A DNA stretch of 33,627 nt from Candidatus Avidesulfovibrio excrementigallinarum (lineage in GTDB: Bacteria > Desulfobacterota > Desulfovibrionia > Desulfovibrionales > Desulfovibrionaceae). A program made the translations under genes and the position numbers. Shown here piece by piece: positions 6,811 through 15,596 of this stretch (within the stretch, counting starts at the first letter, position 1; every line of letters starts with the position of its first letter). The notes under the pieces were generated by a model, which ran no database searches, had not been told where the DNA came from, and saw nothing but the letters and a program-made list of their open reading frames with translations. Location of the stretch: positions 1 to 33,627 of the forward strand of contig DVMI01000032.1 of assembly GCA_018715085.1 (NCBI GenBank), given 5' to 3'.

Positions 6811-9108
6811 TCAGCTGTCAAGCAGGGACGCCTGCTGGTCGTCGTCTGCAGTCTGGCTGTCGGCGTCCAGCGAGCGGGTATAGCGGCAGTTCTTTTCCGG
6901 GCAGGCCAGATAGTTGCCGCGCGCGGTGGAGAACTTGCGCACCAGCAGCGGGAATCCGCACTTGGGGCAGGGCTCCTGGACAGGCCAGTCCCACAGCGCA
7001 TAGTCGCACTTGGGATAGTTGCTGCACGAATAGAACACCTTGCCACGCTTGGAGCTTTTTTCGACCAGCACGCCGCCGCAGTCTGGTCTGGGGCAGGGAA
7101 CGTTTGTGGAATAGGGGGCGCTGTAGTCGCACTTGGGGTAGCCGCTGCAGGCGATGAAGCGGCTGCCTGTCCGTGATTTGCGCAGGACAAGATCGCTGCC
7201 GCAGCGCGGGCAGACGCCCACTTTTTCCAGCTCGGGCTTGGTGCGCGCCTGGATGTGGATCTGCCCCTTGTCGTCGCGCACATAGTCCGAGGTGAACGTG
7301 CACGCCGGATAGCCCGAACAGGCCAGAAACTGTCCGCTTTTGCCGAATTTGACCATCAGGGGCTTGCCGCATTCCGGACAGGGCAGGTGGGCGTCCAGCC
7401 CCCCCTTGACCTGGCTCATGGCTTTCTGGGCTTCGGCAAGGGTAGGGTAGAAGTCGTTGCAGAACTGGCGCAGCAGGGCGACCCAGTCCTGTTTGCCCTC
7501 GGCCACGTTATCGAGCTGTTCTTCCATGTGGGCCGTAAAGCCTACGTCCATCAGCGTCTTGAAATGGGTGCGCAGGTGATCACACACCACACGGCCCAGA
7601 TCGGTCGGCACAAAGTGCTTGTCTTCAAGCTTGACGTATTCGCGATCCTGCAATGTCGAAATGATGGCCGCATAGGTTGACGGCCGTCCGATACCCTGTT
7701 CTTCCAGCTCGCGCACAAGAGAGGCTTCCGTAAAACGCGGGGCGGGCTGGGTGAACTTCTGTTCCTTGCTCAAAGCGTCGAGCGTGAGCGTTTCGCCGGT
7801 GGCCAGGGGCGGCAGCGCGGCGACTTCTTCTTCCTTGCTGCGGGGCAGCACAACAAGAAAACCGGGGAAAAGCAGCCGTTCGCCTTTGGCGCGCCACAGG
7901 ACCGAACCGTTTTCCACCGTGACGGTGGTGTCGTGAAACGCGGCGGGAGCCATCTGAGAGGCCACAAAGCGCGACCAGATCAGCCTGTAGAGCTGGTATT
8001 GCTCCGGCGTCAGAAACGGTTTGACCTGATCAGGGGTCAGGGTGACATCCACAGGCCGGATGGCTTCGTGGGCGTCCTGCGCGCCGGCCTTGCCCTTGAA
8101 GACCCGGCCTTTGCCGCCGGGCGCCATGTAGGCCTTGCCATAGGCGTTTTCGATGAACGCGGCGGCGGCGCTGACGGCTTCGTCGGCCAGGCGCACGGAG
8201 TCGGTACGCATGTAGGTGATGAGGGCCGTGGTGCCCCTGTCGGCAAGATCAAGCCCTTCATAGAGGCGCTGGGCGATGTTCATGGTGCGCTTGGAAGAAT
8301 AGCCCAGGCGCTGGTTGGCAGCCTGCTGGAGCGTGGAAGTGATGAACGGCGGCATGGGCTGGCGCTTGCGCTCTTTCTCTTCCACAGCCTTGACGACAAA
8401 CGGCGCAGAACGGATTTCCCGTTCCAGGGCGTCTGCGGCTTCGGCATTGGGAACAACAGGCTTTTTGCCGGCGACCTTGAACAGTTCGGCCTTGAACGGC
8501 GGCGGCGTCGCGCCGGAAAGGGTGACGCGCAGCACCCAGTATTCTTCGGGCACAAAGGCTTCGCGGGCTTCCTCGCGTTCGGCAATCAGGCGCAGCGCCA
8601 CCGACTGCACACGTCCGGCAGAAATGCCGCGTTTGATTTTATTCCAGAGCAGAGGAGAAATACGGTAGCCCACGAGACGGTCAAGAACGCGCCGGGCCTG
8701 CTGGGCGTCAAACAGGTGTTCGTTCAGCTCGCGCGGGTGCGCCAGGGCCTCGTGTACGGCCTTGGACGTGATTTCGTTGAACTGAATGCGCTTGAGGTTC
8801 TTGTTGGTGCCTTTGAGCAGTTCGGCCACATGCCAGGCAATGGCCTCCCCCTCACGGTCAGGGTCGGGGGCCAGATAGACCACGTCGGCCTTGGACGCGG
8901 CGTTGCGCAACGACTGGACGACCTTTTCCTTGCCTTCGATGATCTGATAGTGCGGCGCAAAATCGTGCGCCTCGTCAACGCCAAGGTCTTTGGTGGGCAG
9001 ATCGCGGATGTGCCCCACGCTGGCTTCCACCATATAGCCCGGACCAAGAAATTTTTTGATGGTTTTGACCTTGGCCGGGGATTCCACGATGATAAGACTT
9101 TTGCCCAT
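6811..9108 (-). CDS. topA: DNA topoisomerase I
   Basis: Type IA topoisomerase that relaxes negative supercoils by cutting one strand. The 765-residue protein begins MGKSLIIVESPAK. Its Toprim domain carries Glu9 and the acidic triad D82-P-D84-R-E86; the catalytic Tyr299 lies in TYMRTDS. Four C-terminal zinc ribbons follow, near residues 577-603, 633-660, 672-701 and 714-741, each with four cysteines. An in-frame upstream extension to 9309 was rejected because the family begins at this Met and AAGGAT lies upstream. It is the last minus-strand gene of the housekeeping block, 276 bases after the acyltransferase gene, so it may have its own promoter. Confidence 0.97.
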   Translation of the reverse strand: MGKSLIIVESPAKVKTIKKFLGPGYMVEASVGHIRDLPTKDLGVDEAHDFAPHYQIIEGKEKVVQSLRNAASKADVVYLAPDPDREGEAIAWHVAELLKGTNKNLKRIQFNEITSKAVHEALAHPRELNEHLFDAQQARRVLDRLVGYRISPLLWNKIKRGISAGRVQSVALRLIAEREEAREAFVPEEYWVLRVTLSGATPPPFKAELFKVAGKKPVVPNAEAADALEREIRSAPFVVKAVEEKERKRQPMPPFITSTLQQAANQRLGYSSKRTMNIAQRLYEGLDLADRGTTALITYMRTDSVRLADEAVSAAAAFIENAYGKAYMAPGGKGRVFKGKAGAQDAHEAIRPVDVTLTPDQVKPFLTPEQYQLYRLIWSRFVASQMAPAAFHDTTVTVENGSVLWRAKGERLLFPGFLVVLPRSKEEEVAALPPLATGETLTLDALSKEQKFTQPAPRFTEASLVRELEEQGIGRPSTYAAIISTLQDREYVKLEDKHFVPTDLGRVVCDHLRTHFKTLMDVGFTAHMEEQLDNVAEGKQDWVALLRQFCNDFYPTLAEAQKAMSQVKGGLDAHLPCPECGKPLMVKFGKSGQFLACSGYPACTFTSDYVRDDKGQIHIQARTKPELEKVGVCPRCGSDLVLRKSRTGSRFIACSGYPKCDYSAPYSTNVPCPRPDCGGVLVEKSSKRGKVFYSCSNYPKCDYALWDWPVQEPCPKCGFPLLVRKFSTARGNYLACPEKNCRYTRSLDADSQTADDDQQASLLDS

Positions 9109-9214
9109 GAGCGTTGGTATCCTTGAAAAAGAGCCTTTTGCCGGGATGCGCTCCCGGGGGGCGTCTGCCTGCTCCGTCAGGGGGCAGGTCGTTTTGGGGG
9201 ACAGGCGCAACACA

Positions 9215-9245
9215 AGGCAGCCGTGGAATCCGTTCCCGGCTGCCT
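9215..9245 (-). terminator. Hairpin after the acyltransferase gene, possible terminator
   Basis: Perfect 8-base arms (9215-9222, 9238-9245) lie in the plsC-like to topA gap. Read on the minus strand the sequence after it is TTGTGTT, a weak T run. A second 9-base repeat (9269-9277, 9295-9303) sits beside it without a T run. Confidence 0.35.
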
Positions 9246-9384
9246 GCGGGGGAAGCCCCCGGTTTGCTGTGTCCGCGTACAGGGCGCTGCCCCGCGCGGA
9301 CACAGGCAAGATACTTTACATATGCTGAACGTCAAGCCTTTATATTGCCAAAGGCCGACGTGGCTGCACAGAACCCCGGAGTGC

Positions 9385-10191
9385 TCAGTGCGCGGCCAGA
9401 GGAACGCCCCACTCTGTGAGCGCGCTGATGATGAAGCGAAGCGTTTCTTCCTGCGCTTCCTTGCCGGAACCCTCCACAGTGAGGGGAGCGCCAAAGCGGA
9501 AGCGGATGGGGAACTTGGGACGAATGGGGCCAAAGTCCGAGCACTGACGGCCTTCGCCCCAGGCCCGGGTGTCGATGGCCAGAGGCACGACGGGCACGCC
9601 CGCGCGCCGGGCCAGCTTGACGGCCATGCTGTTGAACTGAGCGGGATCAAAAATCGGGAAGCGTCCGCCCTGCGGGAAGACGATGATCGACTGCCCCCGG
9701 GCCAGTTTTTCCGTACCGGCTTCGAGCACCAGTTTCAGATCGTCGCGGGGATTGAGCCGTGCCAGAGGAATGGGGCCCCTGGCCCGAAGGAGGGTGCCGA
9801 AAACAGGATACCGCAAAAGGCTCTGCTTCACCACAAAGGTCACGTCCTTAAAAGGCTGGATGACGGCCGGCAGGCACATCGTCTCGAGCGTGCTCATGTG
9901 GTTGGAGGCGAACACGCAGGGGCCGGACAGGGTTTTGAAGTGATCCATGCCTTCCACATGGAACCGGCAGCCCACGTCTTCCAGATAGCGGGAGACCGCT
10001 TCGCTCTGGGCGCTCCACCAGACGCCGGTATAGCGGCCGCGTGAGGCCAGATATCCGCCCCTCAGCACAAGCATGAACAGGCGGGAGTAAAACGTCACTT
10101 CAGGCAGCCACCGGTTCAGCCACATGACGTGGCGTTCCGGCGAATGCATTTCGTCGCCGACAAAGAAGGCGGCGCGGGAAAGATCTTCCAC
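9385..10191 (-). CDS. Lysophospholipid acyltransferase family protein (PlsC-like)
   Basis: A 268-residue membrane-associated acyltransferase of the PlsC type, which would acylate lysophosphatidate or a related acceptor. The start is a GTG at 10191 with AAGGAG eight bases upstream. The catalytic block reads NHMSTLE (residues 97-103), giving His98 with Glu103 in place of the usual Asp of HX4D. The second block is FPQGGR (172-177) instead of FPEGTR. VPVVPLAID near 199 matches the usual final motif. These departures suggest a divergent subgroup, perhaps with another acceptor, rather than a dead gene. It lies 26 bases after rarA and is probably cotranscribed with it. Confidence 0.8.
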   Translation of the reverse strand: MEDLSRAAFFVGDEMHSPERHVMWLNRWLPEVTFYSRLFMLVLRGGYLASRGRYTGVWWSAQSEAVSRYLEDVGCRFHVEGMDHFKTLSGPCVFASNHMSTLETMCLPAVIQPFKDVTFVVKQSLLRYPVFGTLLRARGPIPLARLNPRDDLKLVLEAGTEKLARGQSIIVFPQGGRFPIFDPAQFNSMAVKLARRAGVPVVPLAIDTRAWGEGRQCSDFGPIRPKFPIRFRFGAPLTVEGSGKEAQEETLRFIISALTEWGVPLAAH

Positions 10192-10217
10192 GGATACAGC
10201 TCCTTAAGCCGGGAACG

Positions 10218-11435
10218 TCACCCCCGGCGGGTCTGGCGTTTGCGGCGAATCCAGGCGTTGAGCCGGGGCTCTTCGCCGTTTTCGCGGGACTGATAGAACG
10301 TTCTTCCTGCAAGTTCCGGCGGCAGATAGTCCTGCTCGACCCAGGCGCCGGGAAAACTGTGCGGGTAAAGGTATCCCTGACCGTACCCCCATTCCTTTTG
10401 CAGGCGTGTGCTTGCATTGCGCAGATGCAGGGGGACCGAGCGCGTGCCGTTTGTCCGGATCTCGCGGGCCACCACACCGTAAGCGGCATAGCTGCTGTTG
10501 CTTTTGGGGGCCAGGGCCAGATAGACGGTCGTTTCGGCCAGCGGAATAAATCCTTCGGGCATGCCCACAAACTCGACAGCCTGCTGGCAGGCCACGGCCA
10601 GCGGAAGGGCCGAGGGATCGGCCAGGCCCACGTCTTCGGAGGCCGACAAGATGAGCCGGCGGCAGATGAAGCGGGGATCTTCGCCGCCTTCGAGCAGGCA
10701 GCCCAGATAATAGAGTGCCGCGTCAGGATCGCTGCCGCGGATCGATTTGATCAGCGCCGAGGCGTATTCATAATGACTGTCGCCGTCCTTGTCGTGGCGG
10801 ACCAGAACTTCTGGCAGCGTGGCCTTGACCTTGTCGAGAGTCCTGTCTTCTTCAGGCAGCGCTGCGGCATATTCGACCAGCGAGAGGAGCGTGCGCGCGT
10901 CGCCGTGGGCGGCCGTGGCCAGAAAGTCCATGACTTCGTCGGGCAGGGTGGCGTTTTGGGCGGCGGCACCCCGGCGGGCCAGCTCCAGCAGGTTTTCTTT
11001 GCTGAGGGCGCGCAGGCGCAGCACCTGAAGTCTGGACAGCAGCTGCCGGGTGACGCTGAACGACGGATTTTCGGTCGTCGTGGCAATGAGAGTCAGCTCA
11101 CCCGATTCCAGAATGGGCAGGAAAAAGTCCTGCTGGGCTTTGGTAAAGCGGTGCAGTTCGTCCAAAACAAGGATATCCACCCCGGCCAGCTGGCGGCGCA
11201 TTTGTTGCAGGCCCGCTTCCGGGGCGCTCAGGCGCAGCACATGGGAGGTCCGCGCCCGGGCCAGCAGCAGCGCCAGCGTGGATTTGCCGCAGCCCGGCGG
11301 GCCGAACAGCAGCAGGCTGGGCAGACGCGGCATGTCCATGAGCAGACGCAGCTGTTCAGCAAGGTGCGTCTGACCTACGAACATGTCCAGCGCGCTGGGG
11401 CGCAGGCGATCAGGCAGAGGTTGCGAGGCGGACAT
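10218..11435 (-). CDS. rarA: Replication-associated recombination protein A (RarA/MgsA AAA+ ATPase)
   Basis: Clamp-loader-like AAA+ ATPase that acts at stalled replication forks. In this 405-residue protein Walker A is GPPGCGKS (45-52), Walker B LVLDELHRF (89-97), and TTENPSF near 120 is the family sensor region. The C-terminal half has RGSDPDAALYYLGCLLEGG and DPRFICRRLI, which are diagnostic of RarA rather than of RuvB or DnaX. The ATG at 11435 was chosen over an upstream in-frame Met because the conserved protein begins here; GGGAAG serves as a moderate ribosome site. The acyltransferase gene follows after 26 bases. Confidence 0.95.
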   Translation of the reverse strand: MSASQPLPDRLRPSALDMFVGQTHLAEQLRLLMDMPRLPSLLLFGPPGCGKSTLALLLARARTSHVLRLSAPEAGLQQMRRQLAGVDILVLDELHRFTKAQQDFFLPILESGELTLIATTTENPSFSVTRQLLSRLQVLRLRALSKENLLELARRGAAAQNATLPDEVMDFLATAAHGDARTLLSLVEYAAALPEEDRTLDKVKATLPEVLVRHDKDGDSHYEYASALIKSIRGSDPDAALYYLGCLLEGGEDPRFICRRLILSASEDVGLADPSALPLAVACQQAVEFVGMPEGFIPLAETTVYLALAPKSNSSYAAYGVVAREIRTNGTRSVPLHLRNASTRLQKEWGYGQGYLYPHSFPGAWVEQDYLPPELAGRTFYQSRENGEEPRLNAWIRRKRQTRRG

Positions 11436-11510
11436 GGCAGCTTCCCGGTAGATAAGAATGACAGGAGTGTATGGCGAACGCCCGCCGAACACAAGAGGAC
11501 AGGCCCGAAA

Positions 11511-11538
11511 CCGGCGGTGCGGCTATGCGCACCGCCGG
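11511..11538. other. Strong GC hairpin between pyrR and rarA
   Basis: An 11-base perfect inverted repeat (11511-11521, 11528-11538) with a 6-base loop. No T run on either strand, so it is not a classic terminator. It is the only notable element of the 306-base gap 11436-11741, which holds no gene. Confidence 0.5.
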
Positions 11539-11741
11539 AACAGGCTCAAATGAGGCTCGTAAGGATCCGTATCGGCGGCGCTGCCGGCAGCGTCCGCGCG
11601 CCACAGAGGACAAGGGCCGTTTTGTGCGCGGTTGCAGGGAAAAGGGGATCCTGCCCGGCAGGCACCCTCTGGGATGAGGGTTCCATGCAGGAATCCGTGC
11701 CGCATTGCGCCGCGCGCCGGCCCTGCGGGGCAGGGGAGGAC

Positions 11742-12272
11742 TCAAGCGCGCTCGATGGTCACTTCATCCCGGCCGTCACGCTCGTGCAGCAGCACATTGA
11801 CCTGCTCGTCGCGGGCCGTGTTGACGCTGCGGCCCACATAGTCAGCGTGAATGGGCAGCTCGCGATGCCCCCGATCCACAAGCACCAGCAGTTCCACCCG
11901 GCGGGGGCGGCCGTAGTCGAGGATGGCTTCCAGCGCCGCACGGATGGTGCGCCCGGTGAACAGCACGTCATCCACCAGCAGAACGTCCTTGCCGTCAAGA
12001 GAAACGGGGATGAACGACTCGCCGATGACCGGCTTGCCAAGCGGCGTGGTCCAGTCGTCGCGATAGAGGTTGATGTCCAGCGAGCAGAACAGGATCTCGC
12101 GGCCGAGCCGCTGGTTGAGCACCACGCCAAGGCGTTTGGCGATATCCACGCCGCGGCGCTGGATGCCAAGCAGCACAAGCCCTTCGCACTGGCCGTGCCG
12201 TTCGATGACCTGGCTTGCCAAACGTTCGATGATGCGATCAATTTCGTCTGCATGCAGCAGAATGGTGGGCAT
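11742..12272 (-). CDS. pyrR: PyrR: pyrimidine operon regulator / uracil phosphoribosyltransferase
   Basis: A 176-residue PRTase-fold protein. The PRPP-binding loop VDDVLFTGRTIR and the downstream VLVDRGHRELPI-ADYVG segment are characteristic of PyrR and separate it from hypoxanthine PRTases. The ATG at 12272 has AAGGAGG five bases upstream. In Gram-positives PyrR binds pyr mRNA; in many proteobacteria the RNA-binding role is unproven and uracil salvage may be its main job. No pyr biosynthesis gene or evident attenuator is nearby. It lies 76 bases after yedF, with a GC hairpin (12308-12335) in between, and may be cotranscribed with it. Confidence 0.92.
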   Translation of the reverse strand: MPTILLHADEIDRIIERLASQVIERHGQCEGLVLLGIQRRGVDIAKRLGVVLNQRLGREILFCSLDINLYRDDWTTPLGKPVIGESFIPVSLDGKDVLLVDDVLFTGRTIRAALEAILDYGRPRRVELLVLVDRGHRELPIHADYVGRSVNTARDEQVNVLLHERDGRDEVTIERA

Positions 12273-12348
12273 GGGGGCCTCCTTAAAAAAACCGGCTGAA
12301 GATACAGGCCCGCCGCCGGAAGGCAGCAGGCGGGCGACGAACAGAGGG

Positions 12349-12951
12349 TCAGGGCCGGATGACCTTGTCGGCCAACGCGAGGCTTGTGACCACATCCATC
12401 ATGTTTGTGGTCTGGCCGACGCGGCGCGCGTCGAGCAGGCCGTAAAACTGAAGACAGGTGCCGCACACCAGGATTTCCACGCCGGCAGCTTCAAGCTTTT
12501 GCAGGCTGTCCAGCGCAGCGCCGGGAGCGGCGGCCAGTTTGACGCCTCCGTTCAGCAGAACGATGCGCCACAGGCTCTCGCCAAGCTCTCCCAGGCTGGC
12601 CAGGAAATTTCCCATCAGTTTTTCGCCAAGGGTGTCGTCACCGCGTCCGAGCGTCTGGGTCGTGATGAGCACCAGCGTTTTGCCGAGGCGGGAAGGCGCG
12701 GGCGCGGCCGCGGGGGCGGCAGGGGCGTCCTGCGCTGTGGCAGTGGCCCGGATTTCCCAAAGATTCTCTGCCTGTTGCTCTGAAGCCGCCGCATAGCCGT
12801 TGCGGCCAAGAAAACGGCAGACATTTTCCTGTGCGGCGACATTATCCACAAGGACAGTCAGCGCCGCAGGACGCTGCGCTCTGATGAGATCTCGACAGCG
12901 GAGAACCGGTTCCGGGCAGGCGAGCCCTCTGCAATCCAGTTGTTGGGCCAT
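12349..12951 (-). CDS. yedF: Sulfurtransferase-like selenium metabolism protein YedF
   Basis: Two-domain protein of 200 residues. The N-terminal TusA/SirA-like domain has DCRGLACPEP with Cys12 in the CPxP motif, which in sulfurtransferases carries the sulfur. An Ala/Pro-rich linker (about 74-87) leads to a DsrE-like domain with the pair Cys163 and Cys166 (CGTC). This arrangement defines the YedF family found in selenium-using genomes; its chemical role is not settled. The ATG at 12951 follows GGAG six bases upstream and fits the family start. selU, another selenium gene, lies 3.8 kb away on the same strand. Confidence 0.92.
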   Translation of the reverse strand: MAQQLDCRGLACPEPVLRCRDLIRAQRPAALTVLVDNVAAQENVCRFLGRNGYAAASEQQAENLWEIRATATAQDAPAAPAAAPAPSRLGKTLVLITTQTLGRGDDTLGEKLMGNFLASLGELGESLWRIVLLNGGVKLAAAPGAALDSLQKLEAAGVEILVCGTCLQFYGLLDARRVGQTTNMMDVVTSLALADKVIRP

Positions 12952-13692
12952 GATGCGCTCCGTAGGTGTGAGGGGCATGTCAGTCCGTTTAGTGTAGCCT
13001 GCCTTGGCGCGGATGTGAAGAGGAGCCCGCAGCACACAGGAGGGCAGCCCTGGCGGACAAGGCGTGGTGCAGGGGGGGCAGGCGGACGCACAGAAGCGGG
13101 AGGGGCACGGTTGGTGCAACGGATGCGGCCGGCACAGAGGGAGGGGGGCCGCCGTGAAGGCTGGCGGCGTGTTGCAAGGACACGGCCGCGCTTTTTAGGC
13201 AGGGCAGGAGAGCCGTTGCCGGCGTGCGGCATGGCAAAAAACGCTCCGCATGCAAGGCAGCGCTGCCGGAAGCGCGGATTCTGTCCGGAGGGCTGCGGGA
13301 GCGCGCTGGGTCAGGAAAGGAGGCGCAAAGGAAGCGGATCGAGCGCTGCGAAAGGACGCGGGGGGCAGCGTATGTTTGCGTCTGCCGGGTGCGCACGGCA
13401 GGCACGGGGGCGCGGTGCCGGTTTGTGCCGGGCGGTCTGCCGGGAGACAACCGCGTCAGGGAGGATTTTTTACGGCCGGGTGTGTGGCAGGCGCGGCGCC
13501 ATAAAAGGCCGTGGTCTCAACGCTGCCGGAACGCGCTTTGCCAGGGCGCCGCGGCAGGGGGCAAGAAGACGGGGCGGGACGCGTTTTTTATGGAGTTCCC
13601 GCCCCGCACAAGGGGCTTTTTGTCCGGTTGTTCTTTATAGGTAGCCAGATGTTGACAATGTCCCGGCGCGATCGGGGTGACCGGAAGCGCCT
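12952..13692. other. Long GC-rich non-coding gap
   Basis: Open frames on both strands exist only because stops are rare at this base composition; none shows a recognisable domain, and their composition is Arg/Gly/Ala-rich as expected of chance GC-rich translation. The plus strand is visibly G-rich. Apart from the hairpin at 13570-13606 I see no clear RNA or regulatory element. Confidence 0.5.
13570..13606 (-). terminator. GC hairpin downstream of the APC transporter gene
   Basis: Ten-base perfect arms (13570-13579, 13597-13606) enclose a 17-base loop that contains a run of T on the plus strand. It lies 87 bases beyond the transporter stop. The T run is in the loop rather than after the stem, so termination is only probable. 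Confidence 0.4.
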
Positions 13693-15144
13693 CTACAGAT
13701 GGATGTGCCCGCGCGCAAGCAGAAAGACGGCGATCAGGGCCACCAGCAGCAGAATGGTGAGGATGCCCTTTTCATAGCCCAGGAAAACCGGCTTGCCGTC
13801 ATGGGCCTGTTTGCGGCTCCAGATGAACACCGGCACGCCGGCCGCGACAATGATCGTGGCGGTAAGCAGGTAGTGCAGGCCGGCGGCATAAATCAGCCAC
13901 AGGGCATACACGCTGCCGAAGATTCCGCAGAACAGGGCGGACGAGCGGTGCGTTGAGGCGGTGGCGGGGTACTGGCCGTCTTCGCACAGCTTCCACAAGA
14001 ACAGCGTGGAGATCAGGTAGGCCGGCAGAACCATGACCCCTGTGATGCTCAACATGGTGTTCCAGGCATTCTGCGAAAAGTAGACCATGATCATGGCCGC
14101 CTGCATGACGGCGCTGGTGACCCAGAGCGAAACAGAGGGCGACCCCTTGTCGTTCTCTCTGGCAAACTGCCGGGGGAACGTGCCGTTTTTGGCGGCGGCA
14201 AAGGGCATTTCGGCAGTGATGAGCGTCCAGGCCAGCCAGCTGGACAAAATGGCCACAAGCAGTCCCAGATTCATGATCCGCGCGCCCCAGGGGCCGATGA
14301 CTTTTTCAAGAATGCCGGCGGTGGAAGGGGTGGGCACGGCGGACAGCTCGGGCTGACTCATGAAGCCGTAAGGCAGGATGGAGAGCAGCGCGTAGATGAC
14401 AAGGCATCCCAGAAAGCCCATGAGCGTGGCCTTGCCCACGTCCTGCGGGCTCTGCGCGCGATCCGACAGGACCACCGCGCCTTCGATGCCGATAAAGGCC
14501 CAGAGCGTCACCAGCATGGTGCTGCGGATCTGGGTTTCCAGATCGCCCAGAGGCTGTCCGTTGTCCACGGCCAGACGGCCGAGGAAGTCGCCGTCAAATT
14601 GATCAATGTGGAACGCAAAAACCATGATGATGATGAACAGAAACAGGGGCACGAGCTTGCCGACGGTGCCGATGACGTTCAGCGCGGCGGCCTGACGCGC
14701 CCCGCGCAGCACAATGAAGTTGAACGCCCAGATCAGCAGGGAGCCCCCGACAATCGACCAGAAGGTGTTGCCGCCTTCAAAGTACGGCGGGAAGAAATAG
14801 TTCAGCGCGTCCATGGTGATGACGGCGTACCCCACGTTGCCGAAGATCTGGCACAGCCAGTAGGCCCAGGCGATCAAAAATCCGCTGAAGGGCCCGAACC
14901 CCACTTTGCCGTACATATAGATGCCCGCCGTAAGATCCGGGCGGACGTCGGACAGGATGCGGAACGTGCTGGCCAGAAAGAACATGCCAAGACCGGTAAT
15001 GGCCCAGGCAATGATGACCGCGCCCACAGAGGCAGAGGCCGCCATGTTCTGAGGAAGGCTGTAGATGCCGCCTCCGACCATGGAACTGACCACCACGCTG
15101 GCAAGGGCCACGATACCCAGCTTTTTTGTCGGTGTTTGTGTCAT
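13693..15144 (-). CDS. APC-superfamily basic amino acid antiporter (arginine/agmatine or arginine/ornithine type)
   Basis: A 483-residue polytopic protein with about 12 hydrophobic segments. The first helix carries VVSSMVGGGIYSLPQNMA, the unwound substrate-binding segment typical of the basic amino acid/polyamine antiporter family (ArcD, AdiC, AaxC). The ATG at 15144 matches the family start; GGAG lies ten bases upstream. It is downstream of a pyruvoyl-dependent arginine decarboxylase on the same strand, so exchange of external arginine for agmatine is the most likely job. An ornithine or other exchange role cannot be excluded. The 452-base gap between the two genes leaves open whether they share a transcript. 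Confidence 0.88.
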   Translation of the reverse strand: MTQTPTKKLGIVALASVVVSSMVGGGIYSLPQNMAASASVGAVIIAWAITGLGMFFLASTFRILSDVRPDLTAGIYMYGKVGFGPFSGFLIAWAYWLCQIFGNVGYAVITMDALNYFFPPYFEGGNTFWSIVGGSLLIWAFNFIVLRGARQAAALNVIGTVGKLVPLFLFIIIMVFAFHIDQFDGDFLGRLAVDNGQPLGDLETQIRSTMLVTLWAFIGIEGAVVLSDRAQSPQDVGKATLMGFLGCLVIYALLSILPYGFMSQPELSAVPTPSTAGILEKVIGPWGARIMNLGLLVAILSSWLAWTLITAEMPFAAAKNGTFPRQFARENDKGSPSVSLWVTSAVMQAAMIMVYFSQNAWNTMLSITGVMVLPAYLISTLFLWKLCEDGQYPATASTHRSSALFCGIFGSVYALWLIYAAGLHYLLTATIIVAAGVPVFIWSRKQAHDGKPVFLGYEKGILTILLLVALIAVFLLARGHIHL

Positions 15145-15596
15145 GATGCGGGTGCTCCGATGCAGGGTTGTCCTGCGGGGATGAAGGCTGCGCCTTGAGG
15201 AGGATGTTCTCCTGTGCGGCTGCAATCCGGCGCTGTTGCAGCAGGCGCGGTGTCCTGGTTTGCGCCGTCCTGCCCGGAAGGCCGCTGGTTGCCGCCCGGG
15301 ACAGGGCGGTTTTTACCGGCGGCGCGTTCCGGCGTGCCGGCAGGAGGAGGCGGGGAACCCATCCCGGCCGGACTCGGACCTTGAGATATGGGGGGACACC
15401 TGCCGCGAGTCTCCGCCGGGATGGGAAGGTGTGGCGCTGCCGGACAGGCACGCCCAAAGCCGTACAGGACGCCTGCCGGGGCGGACGTTCAGGCGGGCGC
15501 AATAGCGGCCGCCCGGGGCCGTGACAGGTTCCGTCTGGCGCATGGCGTGTTGGCAGCGCCGCTTGTGAAACCGGCTGGCTGCCGGACCGGACTGCG
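15145..15596. other. Gap between arginine decarboxylase and antiporter genes
   Basis: No gene supported. It holds a plus-strand terminator-like element at 15292-15314 and, just after the decarboxylase stop, a short minus-strand hairpin (CCGGC/GCCGG at 15571-15585) followed by three T residues, a weak terminator. Confidence 0.4.
15292..15314 (+). terminator. Terminator-like hairpin opposing the arginine genes
   Basis: CCGCCC (15292) pairs with GGGCGG (15304) and five T residues follow on the plus strand, while both neighbouring genes run on the minus strand. It could end a short antisense or small RNA arising in the gap; no promoter for one was identified. Confidence 0.4.

Noticed and set aside
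7933-9126. Plus-strand open frame of 397 codons opposite topA
   Set aside because: Antisense shadow of the Toprim and catalytic domains of topA.
12940-13644. Plus-strand open frame of 234 codons
   Set aside because: Overlaps the yedF start in antisense, is Arg/Gly-rich with no domain, and matches what GC-rich non-coding DNA gives by chance.
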